From Epiperipatus broadwayi (lineage: Eukaryota; Onychophora; Udeonychophora; Euonychophora; Peripatidae), in the NCBI GenBank assembly GCA_028023455.1, contig JAQFVV010006197.1:13203254-13267253 (forward strand): a stretch of 64,000 bases of DNA, in the 5' to 3' direction. Below are positions 37,601 through 52,600 of this stretch, one piece after another. The notes below the pieces were generated by a model, which had not been told where the DNA came from, did not search any database, and saw only the letters and a program-made list of their open reading frames with translations. A program made the position numbers and the translations under genes. Each line of letters starts with the position of its first letter. Position 1 is the first letter of the stretch.

Positions 37601-40600
37601 GTAAACAAAAAAAAAAAAAAAAGTCAATATTAATAGAGAATCGCTAGCCCGGGAATGTTATATTAATGGGTTTTTTGTTAGCCACAATATCATCCCACGG
37701 CTGACACGATGAATCAGAACATAACTGAAAAATCAATAAGTGAAAGGATAAACTTAACCTAAAGTAATAATGCCCCTTGAATTTCAACTTACTATAGTAA
37801 AACAAGAGTGACATTGCAGGTGAGAAAATTGTTCCATGCAAATATGAATAAAATAGAACAATGGGCAATATTACACATATTTCATTTTTCTTATTCACGA
37901 TAAAAAAAAAACCCCAATTCATACCTTTAATACATAAAAAATTAATTATTCTTTCATTTTTTTTCATTTTCTTACACATTGACCAATTCTTATATAACAA
38001 TTAAACAAATATTCCTTTCTTTACACACTTTTTACAATGCAAAAATTTATTCTTAACTTAATAAAACGATTGAGTAGTAGTTTTTTTCAGAGCTATACAT
38101 GAACGCGTTTTGTGTTCATATACATTTATATGTTATAACTAAAAAAGATTGCTGGTCTATTGTATTTCTATATATTTACATGTTATAATCTTTGAAGAAG
38201 ATCACTAATCAGTCAAAACTGTAAGAAGATTTGTCAAGTTAAAAGTAAATTTTTACATTATAAAAATTGTATATAGAAAGGAGTATTTGATTACTTTTAT
38301 TATGATATCAATTTTTTAATATTAGCACATCAATAGTATTCAACTGAATCTCTAATAGAATTTTAATATAAAATATGATTTTTAAAAGCATCGCAGTTCA
38401 GTTTACATTTAAATCAAGATTATGGTACCTACACTAAAAGCACACAACGTTTATTAAAATAAAATTTTAATATATAAAATATACAATATCTAGTGTTAAT
38501 ATATATAATTTTTTAAAAATTAAACAGTTTTTAAAATATACATTATTGTTTTGTAATCAAAAGTTGTTAGTAAATAACTTACATAATTTCTTCTTGGTAC
38601 TATAAGCATCCGAATAAGTTTTTCATAACCATTAATTATAAAATAACCTCCAAGTTCCTAGAAAACAAAAAAATATTCACAATAGATTTTACTTTTAAAA
38701 ACAATCATTTGGACAACTACACAATTATTGGATAATAAATTTAAAAACAATGCAGGATATATAGGATATATGAAGAAAACCTACCATTCAACATTTGTCA
38801 AATATCGTTTTTTTTTTTCAGAACATTTTAGGTAAAAAAATTTTTGAAAATTAGTTATGTAAAAACTTTTATAAAACATACAGTGGAGGTTTACATCATC
38901 AAATTTACTGAATGTGGAATATATGCTAAATCTTATTTAAATTAAGTTTAAATTAGCTTGAGAAAAACCAACATTGTTAGTTTTTAGTAATAAATTATAT
39001 TGTTTAAATCTTTTAATAATTTTAAAATTTAACATTTGTTGAAATAACTTTTTACTTTAGATATAATTTATAAACATACTAAAAAATCTGTTGGTTTAGT
39101 AATTTGACATAAAAGTTGTTACAAAGATTTGTATAATGCCATACTAATTAACACACAATTATTAATCTTTTCGTTGTTAATTCTTTTCAATAACTTTACT
39201 TATGCTTTTAAGTATTAAAAAAAAACAAGCAGGACAAAGACTTAATGATATAATCTTCTTCAAAAAAAAAAGATCTTAAAACCACATACTCAACTTGTCT
39301 TTTAAATAATCAGAAAATATATTGTAAACCAAACATAATCTTTTATTACAATAAACAAATATAATTTTACCTTATGCTATTCCATACTGTAAACAGAACA
39401 TAAAGTTTTTGCTTCAGTAGATAATGTGATGCTTGGTCAATCTCAAAATTGAATTTGTATGTCAGTTGGCCAAGCTAATTATCATTCAAGTTGTGTTTTT
39501 TTTTTAATTTATGAGTTTTAGTGAGTGCGATATTAGGTATATAAGTTCATACACTAATGTAAAAAACATTTTAAAATTAGCTGTACATTTTAAATGTAAC
39601 AATTTTTATTTAAAAAAAACAACTTTGTAACAAATTTTATTATCTTTCTGTGAAAATTTTTTATAGTGTTTAAAGATAATGTTTAATCTGCAAAATTTTA
39701 TCTTTTATTAATTAAGAGTCTAACAAAAAAAGTCTCATTTCTATTCAATACTGTCATATGTAAAATTCTTTAATTAAGGTAATTAAACTGGAATTTTGTA
39801 ATTAATGTAAACATTGCTGGCTTATCGGGAAAATATTTTTAATTACTGGTTGATTGAGAAGATTGTTGAAATTTCTGAGTAGAAGAACAATAAGTAGTGG
39901 TATATATAAAAGTCCAACAAAAAATTATTTATTTATTCCATTCTATGCTATTCTAATTGATCCTATGTTGCTGACATCATTAGACCGTGCTTTATTCTGC
40001 TTGTGGCATGTTATAAGTGCCTGTCTGTAAAATAAACTCCGGACACACTACAGCTGCCATATCTGAAGCCATGTGTGACTAAGGCACCACAATTGTTGAA
40101 CCCCTCTCCAATTACTTGATTTCTCTCTTAAAGTTAACAGATTCTTTCCACTTCCCCTTTCATAATTGTTAAAACCTAGATTTTCTTAGCAAAGTAGGAA
40201 AAAAGAATCTAGATTAATATTCTTTTTAATATCTGTTTTAATGAATTAGAATCTGAGAAAATCTATGTGTGGATAATTATATATATATGTTAAATTGTTA
40301 AAAGTTTTGGCAGTCTTGTTCTTTTATCATATCTGTCTGTAAGGAAAATAAATTGTTCTGCTTACCATGAGAGGTTTATTTATGCATATAGCCTTCTATT
40401 TATCAGGGTACTTACCATTAGATATAGGCGAATTCTGATTTAGCATTGGGTACACCGTTTCTGTCCCTTCTCATTTTATATATTTTTCTCTGTCTTAACC
40501 AATGTTGTCTATCGCTTGAATTTTGTAGTCTTTATTGCTTTTGCATTGAGTCAAGTAGTATAACTTCCCATGCCTTTTATATATTTTCGCTTACATTTAA

Positions 40601-43600
40601 CATGGGTTATTTATAACTTTTATTATTGTTCATGATCTATTTCCTTGTGGCCATATGAACCTAGTTAGACCATTTCAGCATATGTAAGCTGGTTTAATAA
40701 TAAAATCTGCCAATGTTTAATTAATGATTAATGTTAATTCAAAGATTTATGCACATAACTGAAACATTGAGTATAAGAACAGTTCTATTATAGAATACTT
40801 TATTATTTTAATAAACTAAAAGATAATTTGAAGGGAAGAAGAAAAGAAATAATCAACTATCAAATACACTAGCTACTTTTAAGAAGAGTTATACTCAATT
40901 TACTATTATGTAAGAGTTAACCTAGTTCAAAACCATCCATTAAAGTAAGTATTTGTTTTTTATTTTCCCTTTTATTTTACTATCATTAATAAACCTTGTT
41001 GTTAATAGTTAGATTTGTTTGATGTTTAATTGCTGTTACTTGCTCTACCAATTGTTTATTTTACTAAGAATCTCTACTCTCACATGATCACTGTTTCTTA
41101 TGCTTGCTCATAACTGTTATTACAACTTGCAAAACTCTCTATACATATTGCCACACAGTGCAAGCCAGAGTAATCAATGAGTGCCAGAAGGTTTGTGCAT
41201 AAAATCCCCATCTAGTGCCTAATAATATCCCCAGACTAGTTTCTGGCTTGTGGTCTTCATCAGTGAGGAGCCTTGGATCTAAGAGCACTGCAGCTAGATC
41301 TTAGGATCTAATGCAACCCTCCAGCAGCGACCCTTTTATCTCTACTTAACTACAAAACTATGAGAGTTAAATTGAAAACACTATAATATTTTCAATTCAA
41401 GCTCATCAACTTATATAATCATATAGGTCTGAACTCAGTTCAGTACCTATAGATTTTTGGGTCTTTGGTTCTTTAATAACCATAGCCATCACTATCTTAT
41501 TAAGCAGGATTGATTTTAAGCCAATAAACATCACATGATCACTATTTCTTATGCTTGCTCTTAACTGTTATTTAAACAGGCAAAACTCTCTATACGTATT
41601 GTCACTCAGTGCAAGCCAAAGTAATCAATGAGTGACGAAGGCCACAAGCCAGAAACTAGTCTGGGAATATTGGATGAGTAGGCACTAGATGGGGATTTTA
41701 TGCACAAGCCTTCTGGCACCCATTGATTACTCTGGCTTGCACTGAGTGGTAATACGTATAGTGAGTTTTGCCTGTTTTAATAACAGTTAAGAGCAAGCAT
41801 AAGAAATAAGTGAACTTGTGATGTTTATTGGCTTAAAACCAATCCAGCCTAATTAGGATAGTGGTGGCTATGGTTATTAAAGAACCAAAACCACCAAAAT
41901 GTATAAGTACTGAACTGAGTTCAGATCGAAAATATTATAGTGTTCCAATTTAAGTCTCATAGTTTTGTAGTTAAGTAGAGATAAAAGGTGGCTGCTGGAG
42001 AGTTACATTAGATCCTAAGATCTAGCTGCAGTGCTCTCAGATCCAAGGCTCCTCAATGACAAAGGCCACAAGCCAGAAACTAGTCTGGGGATATTGGATG
42101 AGTAGGCTCTAGATGGGGATTTTTTGCACAAGCCTTCTGGCCACCATTGATTACTCTGGCTTGCACTGAGTAGCAATACGTATAGAGAGTTTTGCCTGTT
42201 TTAATCTCTACTCTCCTGATCTAGAAGCAATAAATGATTTTTATATTGATGAACAAATGTGTACACCTTTAATAAATATCCAGATCAATCCAAAATAAAT
42301 ATTCTAGACTAGAGGCAGTGAAGCCCTCTGTTGTTTGATATTCGTGGCAGGCTATCCAGTATAATAAACAACAGACGTATTTTCTCAGACATCAAAAGTT
42401 AGATTGAAATAATTTATAGAAACAAACATACTTATGTATTTTCTCAGACATCAAAGGTTAGATTAAAATAATTTATACGAACAAACATTTTGGAAAACTG
42501 GCTAATAATACTTGAATAATTTTCTTAGAATTAGTACTTATTTTAATGGAAATACTGGGTCTCGATTGAAGAAAAAGTGCTCACAGACGACAAGCTGTCT
42601 AATAGAAATAATATAAAAGTTATTAAGAAAATCGATTAGGAATAACTGAAAATAGTTTTACCAGATCTCAAATTAGAATTTCTTTCCTGAATATTCAACC
42701 AAAAATCTATTTAAAGAAGCAAAGAATTATGGTACAAATAATGTTTTTTTTCAGCCCCAAACAAATAAGTTTAACAAAGTTCACCAATAAAATCAGTTTG
42801 ATTTTGATATTAATAAAGGCTCATCAATAATTCACAACTGATTGTCACTATGTTTATCTCATTTGATGTTTGCGAGTTATATGGATTGGTTGATTACTTA
42901 CAATGTATAAATATTAAAATGCTTTTTTTTGGGGGGATATAATGTCAATAAAAAAAATAGTTAAAATTTACTATTGATGTATTGGCAAAGAGAGATTAAA
43001 ATATTATAGAAGGCTATGCAGCTGAATTCTTTTAAATAAAAAAACCTAAGCCATGGGTTTGATGATTTGCAGTTTGATAGAATCAAATATTGAATGCTAT
43101 ATTATAGTCGTGTTGTACAAAAAATCTAAGATTATATATCAAAGATATGCTGATGATATATTTTTATATAATCCAAGAACTTTAAATATTTGAATGAAAA
43201 TTCAGGTTTACAATAGATGATTGACTATGAAATTGAACTATGTTTGAAATAGTTAAATATGCTGTTTGCAGAAATTGTAATCAATTTGATTGTAAAACTT
43301 TTGAATATAGTGATATATCTCCCATATCATGCATTTGTTTAAAGTATAAGCTTCCAGGATGTAAATATACTTTTTATACTATAATTTTTATTTATCAAAA
43401 TTTGAGGCAGATAGAAAACCAAAAACAGAGAGTTATATAATTTAACAAAACATTTAAAATTATTTTATAAAAAAAGTTAAATTAAAGCACAATGAAATTA
43501 ATAAGGAATGGATTTTGTTGCCTTATGTTCCTAATTTATATTCAAAATTAAATAAGGTTGTTTTCAAAGATTTTAATACTGCATTTAAGTTTCCTCTGTT

Positions 43601-46600
43601 TTTAAAAAGATTGACAAATAATATTAAGGATACAATAAATCAAGTTAATAAACAAGCAAGACAGACCTGAATATACAGTCATTTACTATGGAAAATTAAA
43701 TTAGGTTAGTCTATGTTTTAGGCAGGATATTTGTCAATATAAAATATCTAAATGTAACTCAATTTAATTAATTTCTTTTGTCATGAGAGATTTTGGGCAT
43801 GATAGAATAAAAAAATTAGAAAGTCTATATACTGCTATTTCTAATAATGTTTTAAATCATAAAGAAGTTTAATAGTGTGCATCTGAGCATGCTCTGGAAT
43901 TTTGGTTGTTAAATAAGTTATTTTCATTCTGACAGTTGATTGCCATGAATTTACATGACACTGAAAAATATCCTCAACTGCTAATATTTTATATTATTTC
44001 GACGTAAAACTGTTATACAATATTTAAAAAAGATAGTAACCAGTAGCAAACTCTCCATATAGTAGTGACACCCAATGCTAGTCTTAGTAATCAATGAGTG
44101 CAAGAAGATTTGTGCATAAAATACTTTATCTAACGCCTATTCATCCAATACCCTGATTAATTTCTAGCTTGTACCTTTCATCAGTGAGGAGCCTTGGGTT
44201 TGAAAATCTTGCACTAGATTTGTATAGTTTTCTAGTTTTAAATGCTTGTGTAAACATAGGAAATAGTGATCATGAGATGTTTTAATAGTTTTATATCAAT
44301 CCTGCCCATAAGAGGATGGCAACTATGGTTTTTAAAAAAACATCAAAATATATAGATACTGAACTGAGTTCAGATCTATATGACTATACGAACAAATGAG
44401 TTTAGATTGAAAACATTATACTATTTTCATCTTGGGCACATTGCATTGGATCCTAAGATCTACATGCAATGCTTTCAGATCCAAGGCTTCTCCCTGAAAC
44501 TAATTTGAGGATATTGGAAATAGACACTAATATGAATTTTATGCACAAACCTCCTTGCATCCATTGACTACTAAGGCTTGCACTGGGTAGTACTACTGTA
44601 TGGAGAGTTTGCTACTGTTTTAACAGTGTAAGCATAGGAAATGGTGATCATATGGTTTTAATGCTTTTAAAAAGATAATATATTGAATATATAAATTTAA
44701 TATATACAATACTCTGGGGAAGATGAATTATAATTTACAGAATATCAAAGATGCGAGTCTTCTGAATCCTTCTACCTATAAAAAATAGCTGTTGAGTTTA
44801 AATACTTATAGCAATTTGAGTTAAAAATAAAAGAGAATCTCTTTTTTTCTTCTAAATAAACTCAACACAAAAGAGCTATTACAGGTTAATAGAAAAACTT
44901 GTTTAGCCTTATGACTATGAATTAGTAATTGATAAATTTCCTAGCAATTTCAAAGGTCAAATTATCTCTGGCTATAACTTATGTATAACTAGTCTCTTGT
45001 GTTTTATTGGCAGAAAAACTACTTTAAATACAAACAATAAATTAGTTGTAATTAATGGCGAAAATGGTTGACTTGAGAACAAAAAATTCCTGGATTAATT
45101 CCTAAAAGAGAAAAGTAAAGAAGATAGAGAAAAAAATTGCGATTGGTCAATGATTTGCTACTTTCATATTTGAACATTATTTCACTTCAAAAAATAAATG
45201 GTAAATAAATAAATAATAATACATTGCAATAATTAAAACATTTTAATATTAATAGTAACAATAATAATAAAAAGACATTTTAATATTTTTACCTCAGGTT
45301 CTTCTTTATGTTTCACTAGCTGCTTAGGACTCATTTGGTAAAGATTGCATAGCACAGACTGAAATATATATAATTTTAAAAATATTTTCCACTTAATATA
45401 TATAAAATAAAAATAAAATAACATCTTTAAATGATCTTTCCAGCATCTCTCTACACAAGTGCTGAAAAATAATAAAGAGAACCATCAACAATCAATTGAC
45501 AAATAACCAGGATTTTCATGGTTTCAACTTGTTTAGTTTGTATTCTAGTTAAAAATAGTTAGAATCCATTTACTAATACTGAACAGCTATATACAAGAAC
45601 CAAAGCTAAATAACCTGAAAATTTATTGGCTCTATTCCATATTTAAATACTGATCACGATAGATTAAGACATAAATATTATTAAATCCACTACTTCTTTT
45701 ATTTTGTGGTAATATCTTATATAATCCAATATATCTACCTCACTTTTTTAAAGTTTTAGGAAATTAAAATAGGAGTGTTTCTGAAAAAGGTTGCAGGATA
45801 GTTGAACTGTAAGATTGTATATACATATATACAACAATTTTTTTTTTTGCTAAAAAGAGTTCAAAGTAAGGTGGATAAATTGGATTTATATAGATTAACA
45901 AAAAGCACAAAAATGAACAAATAAAATAGAAAGCTCCTAAGCTTGTTTGCATTGTTTGTATAATTTGTTGAAATCAGTACTTAGGATTTTTAAAAAGCAC
46001 TTTAAAATCTGGAAACTAAGTTTTATTACTTCAACTGTGATTAGATAAAATATATATGCTTATAGGCAAACACGTATGCAACCACAAATGCGCTAATACA
46101 AATAAGATTCAAGTTAAGTTTCTTAATATTAAAACATGCAAATACACATATGAGTAATGTTTGCTTAAATCAAAATATAATGATAAGAAAAAATATAAAC
46201 CATATTAAAATCTGCTTGGAGCTGTATATTTATTTATTTTTAAGTTTAAATATGCAAAAATAATTTCATCTTTGTATACTGTAGATATCAAAAATGTTTA
46301 TTCGGCAATTTTATTATATCTAAATAATGACTATGTTTAAAAAACCATCTTTTTTTTTTTTTTTGATTATTTATTAAAAAATAAGATTAACATTTTATAA
46401 TTAGTCAAAATCATTAAAATAATTAATGTGATATATGTCAGTTCTGTACAAAATCTTAAAACAATTACAATGCAGCAATCTTTGGATTCTAGCCAACCAG
46501 AAGAACAAGCTGGATTTAAGTGATCTTAACACAATGGATCATATCCAAGTAGTGAGAAAAATTATAAAGATTCAATAAATATAAGTTGCCATTATGCTTT

Positions 46601-49600
46601 GGATATATAGATTGTGAAAAAACATTTGATTCTTTAAGCATTTCTATTGTAATTAAAGTATGAGGTCAAGAAACAGACTGAGGGTATTGTCATATTCTAA
46701 GGTAAATTTATCAAAATGCACCAGCAATGATTAGATTATATGGTGATACTAAGATTAACATTGATAAGAGTGTACAAAGAGATTATATATCCCCACAAAA
46801 ATTTATAGCAATTTTATAAAAAATAATTTGTGAATTGAAATGGGAAGTTAAGGAAGTAAAAATAAATTATTAACTCAACTAAATTTGACAGATGATGTCG
46901 TTGTTTTTGCAAATAATGCTTCAGAAAATGTTGAAAGTAAAAAAGTAGAACTAAAGATAAATGCTAAAAAGATTAAAGTGATTCAATGGACTTTTTTTTC
47001 ATATTAAAAAAAAATAAAGATTAATTAATCATGAATTTAAAAAAGTTAATGATTACAAATACTTTTGTCAGATTATTAAACATAGATTGAAGCTTAAGAA
47101 ATGAAATTATTCATAGAGTTAAACTTGATAGAATGCTTTTAATAGAAATAAAAGAATATATGTCTATGTGTTTGAAAAAAAAAACATTTTGAGTAAATGT
47201 TTTACCAGGTTTTAATTATTAATCCAAGACTCAAGATACTTAATAGAACAATACAGACCTCTCGATAAAGTATACAGAGATGTATGTTAGGAGTTGCAAA
47301 AATAAATCAAAAACAAAATATATAGGTGAGAGAACAAATAGGTATCACTAACATCATTAAAAAAATTAAAGAGATTGAAATAGAGTTGGGCTGGATATAT
47401 TTTTAGAAGAAATGATAGTAAATGAACAGTTAAAGTTGTAAACTGGATTCCAAGAGATTGTAAAAGATCTACAAAAAGATCACATGTGAGATGGATAAAT
47501 AAGATAAGAAAGTTTGCTGGTGTGTTGTGAAAAAGAGAGACTGGAGATAAAAGAAGTGGGTTTAAATTTGGACTTCCAACTTGCAGTGGATCAATAATTG
47601 TTGAAGATGATATATTTATCACTTTATTTTCATTGTTAATTATATTTTTTAAAATAAGATTCAATATTGATTTCTATTATAATACATAAAATAATTAATA
47701 CGTATTGCATACTACATTTTCTATTTTCCAAAAATAATAATTTATCCAAGAATATGATTTTCTAAAATTCATGATGATCAAATTGCATGTTTATTAACTA
47801 TTTTTAAATATGTATTTAAAAATATTATTATTATTGTATATATAATATCACTTTTACTAATTAGCTGTTAAAAATAGTTAATACTTGTTTCAAGTTTTTT
47901 ATTTAGTTTTAAACACTCTTGTTTTTCATTAAAAAAATTAATAAATAAAATTATTAAGAAGGAGAGGGACTTACTACACACGAATGCCTTTTATATCAGA
48001 AACATTCATCTGCATAGGCTTATATTTAAAAATATGAACAGATACATGTATATATATTAATAATTCAACTACATTTTATAAATATTAAATTTAAATTTAA
48101 TCTTAACATTTTTACCTTAAGCATTATAGGTGTTTCACCTATAGATAAATCTAAAGGTTCCCCTCGAATACCATTGAATGCTGAAACAACTTGAACATTC
48201 AATGATCCTCTGTAAGAGGACCCTCCTTCTCTGCACTAAAACATTATAATATATACGAGATGTAATAAAAATACTTATTTAAATGATCCAAATCAACAAA
48301 AATACATACTTACCTCAGATGGAAAAACTTTAATTTCTTTCAAAAAAAAGTTATTTTTTGACACAGTAGGTGGACTGATAGTAACATTCTTTAAAATTAA
48401 AAAAAATTACTTTAGTATCAAAATTACATTAATAAAACCATATATATATGTATTTTAATGAAGCATAAATGACAATGATTTCAAAAACTTTTTTTTTTTT
48501 TTGTTTCAGTTGGAAATAATAGCGCTTTTATTTTTTCTTTTCTCCAATTCTATCCATATCCATTTCATTTTCTCTCCAAACCAAATCTCAAAAGTATAGA
48601 ATTTCTTTTTTGCTTCTTTTTCTTAATCAACTAAATTTCTACATCATGAAACTTCAATACCCTAAAAAGACATTTAATAAGAAATCTTTTAGGTTCTTAT
48701 AACGTAATCAGGCTTGGCCACTTGATGGTGTTCTGGCTCGCCAAAACATCTAACAAATGCCATTTACAAGGCCTGACTTACGGCTATAGAAAACATCTGT
48801 TTGTCTTAGCTATTAGAAGGCTGTTGATGATGATGTAACGCAGAAATAATACGGCCTATTTCTGCTTCGCGACAGTTACTGTGAATCCACACACTTATCT
48901 TTCATGTACAGTTTGATATATATGTGTGTGTAGTTTGATTAGTCAAATTTTTACAATATACGTTACACAATCTTTGTATTTGTAATGAATTTAAGAAACT
49001 GACATTATAGTAATTTTCCAAATGGCCACACCCTTATTTAGAGAAGGTGTAATGTGTAAAAGCTCACCGAGGGTACGTCAAAACGAATTCGGCTGAGTTC
49101 ACATGCGAAATCTCGTTTTCACGTGAAATACCACGTAGTTCATAAAATGGCTGGCGATCGCGGAACTTTTCCCGCAGTTGCTGAAAACAGAAGCCGCGTA
49201 TTTCTGCTGTCCAATAAAAATATACACGATTTTTTGTAAATTTCAAAGAAAACACATATTATAAACATGTTTAATAAGTAAAGAAGACATTTATATGTGT
49301 TTGTTGTTGTTTAAAAAAGTTTGAGTTTCTTTCTTTTGTCCGATTATGGTTACGATTTTGATATTTTTTATTTTAGCATTACAAACAACAGAACACTAAC
49401 CCTAAAACTAACCCTAACCCTACACAGTTGTTTTGTTATGTAGAAAGCAGTAATTAAGCGAAAGACATCGCTAAATAGACATCGCACAGTAGAAGCAATC
49501 AATGAATCGATCCCCTAAAACCATCCCTCCCCCCAAAAAAGTTTAAATGTATGTTTAAAAAATGCAAAAAGGTTGTTGTTTTGTAAAGACAAAATGAAAA

Positions 49601-52600
49601 TTAAACGTTTTATTTTTAAAAAAGACAGAGGAAAAAAAGTTCTAGCAATCAATCAATTAATAACTAAAAAGGAGGAATGATGATAATTTATCCAAAAACA
49701 GCGATTTAAAAATAAAAAAAAAGGTTGTCGTTTACTAAATACAAAATTAAAATTAAAAAGGCATGAAAAAAAAAAGTTATAGCAATCACTAAATTAATAA
49801 CCAAAAAAAACCCAGCGATTTAAAAATCACACGGCCCCGAAAACCATACATTGTATTGTTTTTGACTGCCAACAATGCCATCAAGTGGCCAAGCCCGATT
49901 ACGTTATAATTACTTCTTTTTTTTTAAACTTCAATTTCAATAATCTGCAGAAAAATAAATTTTGCTTATTAAAAGTCTAGTCATGCCATCACTATTTTCA
50001 TTTACATCAAACCAATCAGTTTTCTAAATAGTTTTAAAAAATCAGCACATTCTACATTTACTTGCTCCGTTTCTGTTCTCAAATTCTTTGGTTTCTGTTT
50101 AACTCACAAATTTAGTTTTACTACCTTATATTTTCTACCAATTTTTTTTTAAGTTTTCCAAATCAAGTTCTCTTTTATCAAAATTGTGAAAATAATAAGT
50201 ATATATAACATTTCTACCTATGTTCATGTCTTTAATCTTGTAAATATCTTCTACATTACATAATAATTTTCTATCTTTTCATTCTTTACAAAATATCCAT
50301 CGTACAATCTAGTTTAGGCTAATAACTTTTCAAGATCATAAAAGCAAATCTTAACTACTCTCCAGTTTTTTTTAAATATTTCCTACTAATATGTCTCACA
50401 TCTTTTGCCCTTCTATTCTAGCTCAAAACATTTCAATGATTAAAAAAATATCTATTCAAAACTGCTTGTAAAATTAGACTGGTTATTTTGAAAGTCAAAC
50501 TTTTTATTGCTTTAAACCTATTCTGCAATGAAATCATTATGCCAAAAGACAAACTAGTGGTCATTTATTTGCATTATTAGAAAGTATGGACAAATTCATC
50601 CTACGGGAATTCAAATAGAATCTTATAAATTTATTATAATCTGCCATTTTTATTTTATTACTAAACTGCAAATATAATCAAATTTCATATTCATAAACAA
50701 CTTTCTTATATGCTTATGTTTTTATAATATAATACATACATATAGGTAAAGAAATCTGTTGTAAAAATAAAACTTCTGGCATAAAAATATAAAAACTGTA
50801 TAGAAATAAGTGCATAAGTAATTTATTATTTATGTACATTGAGAAGGTATTTTAAATATCTTTTTTAAGGACTTTTCTGAATTTTCTTATAAAACAAAAC
50901 TGTAATTATATAAATCAGAATTAATTTATACACAAATAAAAAAAGAGAAAAAAAAATTCTTACTAATATTTTTATAGTCACTTGATCTCCATCCGGTAAA
51001 AGAAATTCAACAGGATCTAAATTCTAGTAATAAAATTAAATTTAAAATATTTATGGACATAGGTTAATAATACTTACATTTCATATATCATGTTAATATT
51101 CTTAGTACATACACTATCAAAAAAATCCTTAACAAATTATTAATTTTTAAATATGAAATTATGTGAAAACCATTAATCTTCTAAATTACCAAAGTCTCTG
51201 AATTATATAAAAATATTAAGACTCTTAACTCTTTTTTTTATATAATTTCTTTTTTATTTCTTATTATGATAATGTTTGACCATTTTAAGTCATCAATAGC
51301 CTTTGCTTATTAAAATAAAATATTGTGTAATAGACTTTGATATTTGACAGTAGCAAATATAAACTAAAATGTATCATAACACAAAGGCAATAAAAAATGG
51401 TGTGGTTAAAAAAAAAAAATTTTCTATATGCATCAAAAGTTCTTGGAGGAAAAAAAATCACGTTGTCACATTATACAATTAACAAAATGTGTGCCAATAA
51501 AAAGATGACTGATTTTCTCTCCAAACTTTTTGCAGAATCAACCCTGAATCAATATATCTGTTATGAAATGTTATAGTTTGGCTACTCAACACAAAAATTT
51601 TAAGGCACTAGCATATGCAGATATGAGTTAAAACAGGAAATGTGACATTGTTTTTACAACTCATAATGGAACAACATACTAACATTAAATTTTGTATTTA
51701 ATTGAATAAAAGTGCCACAAAATATAAGAATATTTTCAAATGCTTTGCAAAATTTCGTGATGGCAGCAAGTACTGAAGGTGATCCATGAAGATATGAAAC
51801 ACAGTCATATTTCATGTCATAATTCATGATCCAGATATGCTAACATAAAATTTTTGTACAGAATAGTTAAACTATGTCATTATGTAACATATGCATTGAT
51901 TCAGAGATGGCGCTAGAGGCAGGTTGGAGAAAGAATCAGTCTTGTTTTCACTGATACACAATGTATATACTCCAGTAAACTATATATAATTATTTTGTAA
52001 AGCATAATTTCAAAAAAAGTTCATCTTCAAAATTTTTTTTACATCATCTTCAGTTTTAATAATGAAAACATGCTTAGGAGAAAGTTGTAGAACAAATCAT
52101 AAATTAATTGTAAAAATCAATAAGTAAACTGAAACAAAATGCCACAAGTTTGTTAAATAAAAAAATATAACAAAGATAAAATATTTTCTATTTTTAGGAA
52201 TACCATCAGAAGACTATTGTGATTGTTTAAATGAATTGTGAATGGCAAAGAAATATTTAATTAAAAATGAATCCAAAAAAAGTTGGATTAAGATATATCT
52301 TAATGATGTAAAGAAAGTTTATAATAAAGCTCCATCCAAAGTTAAAATGCACAATAAATTATGTTAAGAGGTTCGCAAGCAACAGCTAGCTATTACAAAG
52401 ATGGTCAAATAACATTACTTGGTTATAATATTTATTCTATTCGCTAATTACTATATCTTCCTTTGGCCACAGAACTTATCATACTCACAAGATGAAATAA
52501 ACTGAAAAATAAAAAAATAGAGAGATAATTGCAAAAAAAAAAGGCCAAAATTAAAAATAAAGTATTTTTTGAGGATACTGAACAGAAAATATCATCAGTA

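Larger units (their letters stand above)
36402..37722. mobile_element. Non-autonomous terminal-inverted-repeat element, ~1.3 kb
   Basis: The left end, TCTGATCCATCGTGTCAGCC, is mirrored at the right end with about four differences over 29 bp. Inside are three 48-bp repeats at 36483-36630 (AAGCCTTCTTTCTAC ... GAGTGTTAACTC, each able to form a CTTTCTAC/GTAGAAAG stem) and three ~77-bp repeats at 37217-37430 (CAAATGTAAAATAAAAGTAAC). No transposase frame. I could not settle the target duplication. Confidence 0.7.

Noticed and set aside
37644-38000. A 118-codon minus-strand frame
   Set aside because: It crosses the edge of a terminal-inverted-repeat element, is rich in chance F, I and L codons and shows no domain.
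49396-49422. A chromosome end
   Set aside because: Only about four telomere-type units, inside a transposable element in an intron.
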